Position numbers and translations under genes: made by a program. 30,995 nucleotides of DNA, from assembly GCA_964389805.1 (NCBI GenBank), contig CAYMFU010000004.1, positions 1 to 30,995 on the forward strand. The letters are read 5' to 3'. Positions 25,422 through 30,995 of this stretch are shown here, piece after piece. Source of the stretch: JAGTVG01 sp964389805 (GTDB lineage: Bacteria; Bacteroidota; Bacteroidia; Cytophagales; Cyclobacteriaceae). The notes beneath the pieces are model-generated. The model made no database searches and was not told where the DNA came from. It was given only the letters and a program-made list of their open reading frames with translations. Every line of letters starts with the position of its first letter. Position 1 is the stretch's first letter.

Positions 25422-25452
25422 CAAAAGTGCTAATTAATTAGTTAAAATCAAA
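25422..25452 (-). promoter_or_regulatory. promoter of the nrnA-FKBP-rdgB-udk operon
   Basis: On the minus strand, TTTG (25452-25449) is followed after exactly 19 bases by CACTTTTG (25429-25422) and then CA. Only the first base differs from TAnnTTTG. Transcription would start about 30 bases before the nrnA-like ATG. Confidence 0.5.
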
Positions 25453-25499
25453 AGTGACATGCACTCCTCAGTTATTACAGATATTGTGAAAAAGTAACC

Positions 25500-25507
25500 T
25501 ATATTTG
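25500..25507 (+). promoter_or_regulatory. -7 promoter element upstream of ndk
   Basis: TATATTTG is a perfect TAnnTTTG element, 37 bases before the ATG at 25545. No good -33 element is visible at 19 bases. It shares the 152-base divergent region with the nrnA operon promoter. Confidence 0.4.
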
Positions 25508-25544
25508 CCAATTATTAATTTGTAACTTATTTATAAAATTGATT

Positions 25545-25970
25545 ATGAGTGGAAATATAACCTTTACCATGATAAAACCTGAGGCTGTCAGCGATCAGAA
25601 TGCCGGCGCAATAACAGAAAAAATTGAAGCTGCTGGTTTTGAAATAATTGCAATGAAAATGACCCGCTTAAATAAAGAAAGGGCTTGTGATTTTTATATG
25701 GTTCATAAGGACAGGCCATTTTTTTCCAGCTTATGCGAATACATGTCATCGGGAAAAATAATTGCAATGGTCCTCAAAAAGGACTATGCTGTGGAGGATT
25801 ACAGAAAATTAATAGGAGCCACAGATCCGGAAAAAGCAGAAGAAGGAACGATTAGAAAGTTGTTTGCCAAATCTTTGCAATCAAATGCGGTACATGGATC
25901 AGATTCAGATGAAAATGCAAAGATAGAAGCTGGATTTTTCTTTTCGGACCTGGAATTATTCAATGCATGA
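25545..25970 (+). CDS. ndk: nucleoside diphosphate kinase
   Basis: A 141-residue enzyme that transfers the gamma phosphate between nucleoside triphosphates and diphosphates. It has FTMIKPEAV near the N-terminus, RPFFSSLCEYMSSG, IGATDPEKAEEGTIRKLFA, and the active-site histidine in NAVHGSDS. The C-terminus FFFSDLEL is typical of Bacteroidota members. I chose ATG 25545; an in-frame TTG at 25539 would add only two residues. It is transcribed alone, away from the nrnA operon, and converges with scpA, whose stop is only 5 bases beyond its own. Confidence 0.95.
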   Translation: MSGNITFTMIKPEAVSDQNAGAITEKIEAAGFEIIAMKMTRLNKERACDFYMVHKDRPFFSSLCEYMSSGKIIAMVLKKDYAVEDYRKLIGATDPEKAEEGTIRKLFAKSLQSNAVHGSDSDENAKIEAGFFFSDLELFNA

Positions 25971-25975
25971 ATATT

Positions 25976-26725
25976 TCAGGATCTCACTTTCTCCTCATAC
26001 GCTTTTAACCAGAAATTATTATATCCTTCGCCGAGCGAGATCCGGGCAAGGCCTGCCTGAAGAAGTTCCAGAATAGCCAGGAAATTATATATCACGGCTA
26101 TTTTTTGTGGATTTGAAGATATGATTTCTGTAAAGGAGAGTTTTTCTTTGTTCTGAAGTTCTTTCAGAATAAATTCTTTCTGATTATCTATAGTATAAGG
26201 AAATTGGACTATGGTATGTGCAGGCTGGTCGGATTCTGCTATATACGTATCCATGGCTTTTTCAAAAGCCTTTAAAAGTTTGTAAAGATCGAGATCCTGC
26301 AGTTCAGCCTCTACATTGGAAACTTCTGCCAGTTTTTTAATTTCCCGGATCACATTTCCCCTTTTTTCTTTCCCAAGACTCTCTTCCTCCATCGTCATCA
26401 GCTCGCTGACTACAGATTTGTATTTCTTATATTCGAGAAGGTGTTTTATCAGTTCTTCTCTTGGATCAATTTCATTGCCTTCTTCATCAATTACAGGACG
26501 AGGCAGAAGCATTTTTGCCTTAATCCTCATAAGTGTAGCAGCTACAACGATAAACTCGCTGGCTATCTCTATGTTCATTTCTTCAAGCTGATGAATATAC
26601 TCTAGAAAATCTACTGTTATTTTTGATATAGGTATATCATAAATATCAAGTTCATCTCGTTCAATAAAGAACAGGAGCAGATCAAATGGTCCTTCAAAAA
26701 GAGGTAATTTGACTTCGAAACTCAC
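25976..26725 (-). CDS. scpA: segregation and condensation protein A
   Basis: A 249-residue kleisin subunit that joins SMC and ScpB in the chromosome-condensing complex. The N-terminal FEGPFDLLLFFIERDELDIY and PISKITVDFLEYI are the ScpA signature that contacts the SMC neck. A long helical middle follows, and the C-terminal winged-helix region (about 195-245, KLSFTEIISSNPQKIAVIYNFLAILELL) binds the SMC head. The start is GTG (26723-26725); upstream the frame runs into a stop with no ATG. Length is typical. SMC and ScpB genes are not in the window. Transcripts of scpA and ndk meet almost end to end with no obvious terminator between them. Confidence 0.93.
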   Translation of the reverse strand: MSFEVKLPLFEGPFDLLLFFIERDELDIYDIPISKITVDFLEYIHQLEEMNIEIASEFIVVAATLMRIKAKMLLPRPVIDEEGNEIDPREELIKHLLEYKKYKSVVSELMTMEEESLGKEKRGNVIREIKKLAEVSNVEAELQDLDLYKLLKAFEKAMDTYIAESDQPAHTIVQFPYTIDNQKEFILKELQNKEKLSFTEIISSNPQKIAVIYNFLAILELLQAGLARISLGEGYNNFWLKAYEEKVRS

Positions 26726-26760
26726 AGGATTTTTATTTAGATTTTGCTGCTAATAAAAAT

Positions 26761-26768
26761 CAAATATA
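26761..26768 (-). promoter_or_regulatory. -7 promoter element upstream of scpA
   Basis: On the minus strand this reads TATATTTG, a perfect TAnnTTTG, 35 bases before the GTG start. No -33 TTTG is seen at the usual distance. Confidence 0.4.
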
Positions 26769-26810
26769 TTACTTATAATGTCATTTCTATATAGTGTGAT
26801 AAAAAAAATG

Positions 26811-26818
26811 TATTTTTA
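26811..26818 (+). promoter_or_regulatory. possible -7 element upstream of dxs
   Basis: TATTTTTA matches seven of eight positions of TAnnTTTG and lies about 73 bases before the dxs ATG, in the divergent scpA/dxs region. The -33 element is not clear. Confidence 0.2.
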
Positions 26819-26891
26819 TGCCTACAAAAAATCCATATATTGAAAACAATAAATTATAAAGCAGGTTAAGTTCATGTAGTCTTCCAATATT

Positions 26892-28811
26892 ATGTTAATA
26901 GAACCAGGGACCATATTAAAAAGCATCGATTCACCTGAGGATCTGAAAAATCTGGATCCAGCCCAACTGATTCAATTGTCACAAGAGCTAAGACAATATA
27001 TAATTGATAATGTTTCGATCTATGGGGGTCATTTTGGTGCCAGCCTGGGTGTAGTGGAATTAACCGTTGCATTACATTATGTCTTCAATACCCCGAAAGA
27101 CCTTTTAGTATGGGACGTAGGTCATCAAGCTTATGGTCATAAAATCCTTACAGGAAGAAGGGATGCATTTCATTCAAACCGGGTTTATAAAGGAATATCA
27201 GGATTCCCTAAGCGTTCAGAAAGCCAATATGATACCTTTGGGGTTGGACATTCGTCAACATCAATATCAGCTGCTTTAGGAATGGCTATCGCTTCGAAAT
27301 ACCAAAATGAAAATGACAGACAACATATCGCAGTTATAGGTGATGGTGCATTAACAGGAGGAATGGCTTTTGAAGCTATGAACCATGCCGGTGTATCAAA
27401 TTCCAATCTTTTAATTGTGTTGAACGACAATTGTATGTCAATCGATCCGAACGTCGGGGCACTTAAAGATTATCTGACGGATATCACAACATCACATACT
27501 TACAATAAATTCAAGGATGAAGTCTGGAATATCCTCGGAAAGGTGAGCAAATTCGGTGTTAACGCACGGGAAATCATCTCCAATATTGAGAACAGCGTAA
27601 AATCCATGTTTTTAAAACATAGCAACCTGTTCGAATCTCTCAACCTAAGATATTTTGGCCCGGTTGACGGTCACGACCTTAATCATTTGGTCCATATATT
27701 CAAAGACCTGAAAGATATACCGGGGCCCAAAATACTTCATTGTATAACTGTAAAAGGCAAAGGATTTCAGCAGGCTGAAAAAGACCAGACCAAGTGGCAT
27801 GCCCCGGGAAAATTTGATAAACTCACTGGAGAGATCCGTATGAAATCTGCTGAAAAACCAGAACCTCCAAAATATCAGGATGTTTTTGGACATACGTTGG
27901 TTGAATTAGCCAGGATGAACGATAAGGTAATGGGTATTACCCCAGCCATGCCTACTGGATCTTCGATGAATATTCTTATGAAAGAAATGCCTGAAAGAGC
28001 ATTTGATGTAGGAATTGCGGAACAGCATGCAGTAACATTTTCTGCTGGTCTTGCCACCCAGGGATTGATCCCGTTTTGTAATATTTACAGTACTTTCTTG
28101 CAAAGGGCATATGACCAGGTGATTCATGATGTATGTATCCAGGATCTGAAGGTAGTACTATGTTTAGACCGAGCCGGACTGGTCGGTGCAGATGGTCCGA
28201 CACATCACGGAGCATTTGATATATCTTATATGCGGGCCATTCCAAATTTGATCGCTACCGCCCCCATGAATGAAACAGAATTGCGCAATTTAATGTATAC
28301 TGCACAATTGCCCCATATAACAAGTCCTTTCAGCATCCGGTATCCAAGAGGCAATGGCATGAAGTCTGAATGGAAAACACCTTTTGAAGAAATTGAAATT
28401 GGGAAAGGCCGGCAGGTAATTGAAGGAGACGAAATTGCTATTATATCAATCGGGCATGTCGGTAATTTTGCAGTTGAAGCAATTGAAAAACTGGAATCCA
28501 ATGGGATTTTTCCGGCTTTGTATGATATGCGTTTTATTAAACCACTCGATTTTAATCTTTTACATGAGATCTTCTCGAAATACAAAAAGATCATTACAGT
28601 TGAGGATGGTGCTTTACCAGGAGGTTTTGGTAGCAGCATTCTTGAATTTATGGCCGACAATGATTATAAGGCCAGTGTCAAACGTTTAGGCATTCCAGAT
28701 AAAGTAATCGAGCACGGTGATCCCGATCAACTCCACAAGGAATGTAAATATGATTCTTCAAGTATATATACTGCTGTATTGGAAATATTTGAAGAAGTGT
28801 ATAGCGAATAA
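26892..28811 (+). CDS. dxs: 1-deoxy-D-xylulose-5-phosphate synthase
   Basis: A 639-residue thiamine-diphosphate enzyme that joins pyruvate and glyceraldehyde 3-phosphate, the first step of the MEP isoprenoid pathway. The ThDP/Mg motif is GDGALTGGMAFEAMNHAG (150-167) through NDN (178-180). The catalytic glutamate is E377 in GIAEQHAV, and the pyrimidine-domain motif is DRAGLVGADGPTHHG (426-440). The C-terminal domain is complete (VEDGALPGGFGS and onward). Length matches the family. It is followed after 7 bases by an alpha/beta hydrolase gene and so forms a two-gene unit. Confidence 0.96.
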   Translation: MLIEPGTILKSIDSPEDLKNLDPAQLIQLSQELRQYIIDNVSIYGGHFGASLGVVELTVALHYVFNTPKDLLVWDVGHQAYGHKILTGRRDAFHSNRVYKGISGFPKRSESQYDTFGVGHSSTSISAALGMAIASKYQNENDRQHIAVIGDGALTGGMAFEAMNHAGVSNSNLLIVLNDNCMSIDPNVGALKDYLTDITTSHTYNKFKDEVWNILGKVSKFGVNAREIISNIENSVKSMFLKHSNLFESLNLRYFGPVDGHDLNHLVHIFKDLKDIPGPKILHCITVKGKGFQQAEKDQTKWHAPGKFDKLTGEIRMKSAEKPEPPKYQDVFGHTLVELARMNDKVMGITPAMPTGSSMNILMKEMPERAFDVGIAEQHAVTFSAGLATQGLIPFCNIYSTFLQRAYDQVIHDVCIQDLKVVLCLDRAGLVGADGPTHHGAFDISYMRAIPNLIATAPMNETELRNLMYTAQLPHITSPFSIRYPRGNGMKSEWKTPFEEIEIGKGRQVIEGDEIAIISIGHVGNFAVEAIEKLESNGIFPALYDMRFIKPLDFNLLHEIFSKYKKIITVEDGALPGGFGSSILEFMADNDYKASVKRLGIPDKVIEHGDPDQLHKECKYDSSSIYTAVLEIFEEVYSE

Positions 28812-28818
28812 TTAATTT

Positions 28819-29592
28819 ATGGCATCCATTTTTTATAATGATACAGGGGAAGGATTTCCTGTAGTATTTTTGCATGGATTTTGCGAAACCAGTGATATCT
28901 GGTCAGGCATCCAAAGCCAACTATCAAAACACTTTCGCATAATCACGATTGATTTGCCAGGTTTTGGAGGCAGCCCTATCTTGAACTATTCCTTTGAACT
29001 GGAAGATGTAGCAAAGGAAATAAAGTCTTTTCTTGATACAATCCATCTTAAAAAATACGTTTTGATAGGTCATTCACTGGGTGGATATATTACCCTTGCT
29101 TTCTCGAAGTTATATAACGATCAATTATCTGGGATTGGATTGTTTCATTCCAGTGTTTTTGAAGATGATAAAGAGAAAAAAGAGAACCGGACCAAACTGA
29201 TAGAGTTTATAAGAGCCAATGGTGTCCGGACTTTTGTAAAGACTTTTATACCATCATTGTTCTATAAAGAAAATGTAAATGCCCTGCGTGATGTTATTCG
29301 TAATCTGAAAATATCAGCTGAAAAAACCCAGGCTCAATCTGTGATTGAATATGCCAGAGCCATGCGTGACAGAACTGGAAGTGAAGAATTTTTAGGAAAA
29401 TTTCAAAAACCGGTAATGTTCATAGTAGGCGAGGAAGATCCTTCAATGCCACTAACAAAAAGCTTGCAACAAATTACCATGCCGGAAAATTCGCATGTAT
29501 TGAGACTAGCTGAAACCGGGCATATGGGAATGTTTGAAAAGCCTGATGAAACCGTCAACTTTATTGAGGGTTTTTTGAACTTTTGTAGATAA
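28819..29592 (+). CDS. alpha/beta fold hydrolase
   Basis: A 257-residue alpha/beta hydrolase. HGFCETSDIW (19-28) forms the oxyanion region, the nucleophile is S86 in GHSLGGY (84-90), the acid is D207 in GEEDPSM and the base is H235 in ETGHMG, giving a complete triad. A helical cap lies at about 115-190. There is no signal peptide, so it is cytoplasmic. Relatives include esterases and MhpC- or MenH-like enzymes, and sequence alone does not choose between them. It starts 7 bases after dxs, so the two are probably co-transcribed. A link to isoprenoid metabolism is possible but unproven. Confidence 0.85.
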   Translation: MASIFYNDTGEGFPVVFLHGFCETSDIWSGIQSQLSKHFRIITIDLPGFGGSPILNYSFELEDVAKEIKSFLDTIHLKKYVLIGHSLGGYITLAFSKLYNDQLSGIGLFHSSVFEDDKEKKENRTKLIEFIRANGVRTFVKTFIPSLFYKENVNALRDVIRNLKISAEKTQAQSVIEYARAMRDRTGSEEFLGKFQKPVMFIVGEEDPSMPLTKSLQQITMPENSHVLRLAETGHMGMFEKPDETVNFIEGFLNFCR

Positions 29593-29666
29593 AGTCAATT
29601 CCCCTTGTTAAATTTGGCATAGTTGATTCAGGATATTAAATTCGGAAAAAGATAGATTGTCCTATA

Positions 29667-29681
29667 GAATTTCATAAATTC
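29667..29681. promoter_or_regulatory. short palindrome with adjacent repeat, possible operator
   Basis: GAATTT, CAT, AAATTC forms a palindrome, and ATAGAATTT occurs twice here (29664-29672 and again from 29684). It lies in the 171-base gap before the zinc-ribbon membrane protein gene. In AT-rich DNA this may be chance. Confidence 0.2.
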
Positions 29682-29704
29682 CATAGAATTTAACCAAGTA
29701 TTGC

Positions 29705-29731
29705 TTTGATTAAAGACTATTTTTTATTTTG
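29705..29731 (+). promoter_or_regulatory. possible promoter of the zinc-ribbon membrane protein gene
   Basis: TTTG (29705-29708) lies upstream of TTATTTTG (29724-29731). The spacing is shorter than the usual 19 bases and the -7 element is imperfect, so this is weak. The ATG is 33 bases further on. Confidence 0.25.
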
Positions 29732-29763
29732 TCGATCCTGTATATTAAATAACTGCCTTTGAT

Positions 29764-30513
29764 ATGGATGCTTATTTGTACTTAGAAAAGTGGAATGCAT
29801 TTGGTAGATACTTGTCCTATGTATTGGTGGGTCTGGGATTATTGATTGTAATGTATCACTACCTAAGATTAATATTTACCCGTGATTATAAAATCCGATA
29901 CGATTACATTAACAAAAACGAAATAAGGTCACTTTGGTTAAGTACACTCTTTATCATTTTTGGAATAGGTGTATTTATGAATACACTTGTTGATGAGGGA
30001 GAAATAATCTGGCTTCTGGTAAGGGTATTTGTTATTGTTATGCTGGGACTTATTCTGGGTGTCATTATTTCTAACCTTTTAAAATTTTACTATCCTTTTT
30101 ACATCGAAAAGCGATTGCGTCGCTTAAGATATAAGCCAAGAAAATCTCCTAAAACTAGGAAACCGATGAAATTATTAAGTGAAGAGGAGGAAGATGTCTA
30201 CCTGGATGAAGGTATGCAGGCCGAAGAGAATGTATTTTCTGTGGATTATGATGTATGGATTGATGAAGAAACCGGATATACTAAAATTGAAAAGTACGCC
30301 GGACACCTGGTTGCTTTACAATGCCCGGAGTGCAGCTACCAGACCTTGAAAGTTATAAAAGAAGAGATTCTTGAATCACCTACTGAAAGCGAGGAAGGAG
30401 AATTAATGAAATTCTATAAATGTGACTATTGTGGTTATAAGGAAAGAAAGGCTTTCAGAGTAGCCAAATTAAAAATGACAGTTGGCATAAATAAGAGCAA
30501 TACAAATCCATAA
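29764..30513 (+). CDS. three-span membrane protein with C-terminal zinc ribbon
   Basis: A 249-residue protein that I do not recognise. Three hydrophobic spans lie at about 17-38, 56-75 and 81-107. A very basic stretch (115-136) on the inner side follows, then an acidic segment (about 139-170). The C-terminal domain has CPEC (187-190) and CDYC (220-223), two CxxC knuckles about 30 residues apart that form a probable zinc ribbon. The positive-inside rule places the ribbon in the cytoplasm, where it could bind nucleic acid or protein; this is inference. It is a single gene converging with a lipoprotein gene. The ATG follows a stop-rich region and fits the first span. Confidence 0.75.
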   Translation: MDAYLYLEKWNAFGRYLSYVLVGLGLLIVMYHYLRLIFTRDYKIRYDYINKNEIRSLWLSTLFIIFGIGVFMNTLVDEGEIIWLLVRVFVIVMLGLILGVIISNLLKFYYPFYIEKRLRRLRYKPRKSPKTRKPMKLLSEEEEDVYLDEGMQAEENVFSVDYDVWIDEETGYTKIEKYAGHLVALQCPECSYQTLKVIKEEILESPTESEEGELMKFYKCDYCGYKERKAFRVAKLKMTVGINKSNTNP

Positions 30514-30577
30514 ACTGAATATTCCATTTCCATTTTAGAAAATCCTCTAATTTCACAAAACCAATTCTGGCCTATTA

Positions 30578-30940
30578 TCAGGGAGATAATCCCAGGGTGC
30601 TACAAAAATCGGCCTTTATTTCAATAGTTCCATCCCATTCTTTAGGTGTACCCGTATTTCCAACTTGTTCAATAGCTTCAAAACTATAGGTGCCTGGAGT
30701 AAGCTCTACTGTTACAGATCCATCTGCTTCGCAACCTGGATTGCTCGGGTAAAAGGAATTTATTGAACCGTAATACGTATTATCCACATAAATATCAATA
30801 GGTGGACCATCAAAATTTGACCAGAAGGTGAACATGCCCTCCTCCAGGTTTTCGCTTTCCAACAATCCTTCACATGAAGCGAATATCAATAATGTGATTG
30901 TCAGTAAAAGTACGTTTAGTTTTAAAATCCGAGTTCTCAT
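30578..30940 (-). CDS. small lipoprotein of unknown function
   Basis: A 120-residue lipoprotein with a basic N-terminus, a hydrophobic stretch, and a lipobox ending in FASC (Cys23). The mature part is short and beta-rich. DIYVDNTYYGSI and ELTPGTYSFEA resemble the PEGA-like fold that decorates surface proteins, and Cys70 and Cys113 could form a disulfide. I cannot name the family. It ends 64 bases from the convergent zinc-ribbon protein gene and has a good -7 element about 40 bases upstream of its ATG. Confidence 0.7.
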   Translation of the reverse strand: MRTRILKLNVLLLTITLLIFASCEGLLESENLEEGMFTFWSNFDGPPIDIYVDNTYYGSINSFYPSNPGCEADGSVTVELTPGTYSFEAIEQVGNTGTPKEWDGTIEIKADFCSTLGLSP

Positions 30941-30979
30941 CTTAAATTAATACGATTTAATGCCTGATAGTAATCGATG

Positions 30980-30987
30980 CAAAAATA
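30980..30987 (-). promoter_or_regulatory. -7 promoter element upstream of the small lipoprotein gene
   Basis: On the minus strand this reads TATTTTTG followed by CA, a perfect TAnnTTTG element 40 bases before the ATG. The expected -33 position lies beyond the window end. Confidence 0.4.
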
Positions 30988-30995
30988 CTACCAAA

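Noticed and set aside
28226..28660. 144-codon open frame on the minus strand inside dxs
   Set aside because: It is antisense to the C-terminal half of Dxs, whose motifs are intact, and shows no family features or start signals.
30574..30590. ATTATC/GATAAT hairpin at the end of the small lipoprotein gene as a terminator
   Set aside because: The stem is six AT-rich pairs spanning the stop codon with no T-run, which is too weak to call.

Overview
This window is an AT-rich chromosomal segment from a member of the Bacteroidota, most likely a Cytophagales-type bacterium. The evidence is a fused SecDF, FKBP-type lipoprotein isomerases, a bacterial GH3-family protein beside lptB, an EF-G2-type elongation factor paralog, weak Shine-Dalgarno sequences, and repeated promoter elements of the Bacteroidota type (TTTG, about 19 bases, then TAnnTTTG). 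I see no phage, insertion sequence, CRISPR array, tRNA or rRNA. Coding density is high and no gap without a gene exceeds about 200 bases.

Layout. Positions 1-671 hold the 3' end of a sigma factor gene, coupled by an ATGA overlap to a small membrane protein that is probably its anti-sigma factor. Positions 929-3058 hold the EF-G paralog, which ends at a terminator shared with the convergent operon recJ-lptB-GH3 (minus strand, 7088-3124). Next come an orphan TPR histidine kinase (9562-7202) and a very large exported protein of about 1650 residues (14615-9654). Upstream on the same strand lie tpiA, a small repeat protein resembling the septoil-knot (DUF6150) family, and prmA, the last two joined by a one-base stop/start overlap. 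Further along are a HupE/UreJ-like membrane protein, a 2H phosphoesterase, secDF, and a short one-pass membrane protein. A tight five-gene operon follows (nrnA-like, two FKBP lipoproteins, rdgB, udk; 25386-21757). It diverges from ndk, which converges with scpA after only 5 bases; scpA in turn diverges from dxs, which is followed by an alpha/beta hydrolase. The right end holds a membrane protein with a C-terminal zinc ribbon and a small lipoprotein.

Most genes are housekeeping: translation, DNA repair, chromosome segregation, nucleotide sanitation and salvage, glycolysis, isoprenoid synthesis, LPS export and protein export. I did not find a self-contained new defence or mobile system. The most interesting items are the EF-G paralog that lacks the catalytic histidine, the large exported protein with an acidic tryptophan-rich segment, the tandem-repeat septoil-knot candidate coupled to prmA, the GH3 enzyme in the lptB operon, the zinc-ribbon membrane protein, and a strong hairpin placed directly before the start codon of the 2H phosphoesterase gene.
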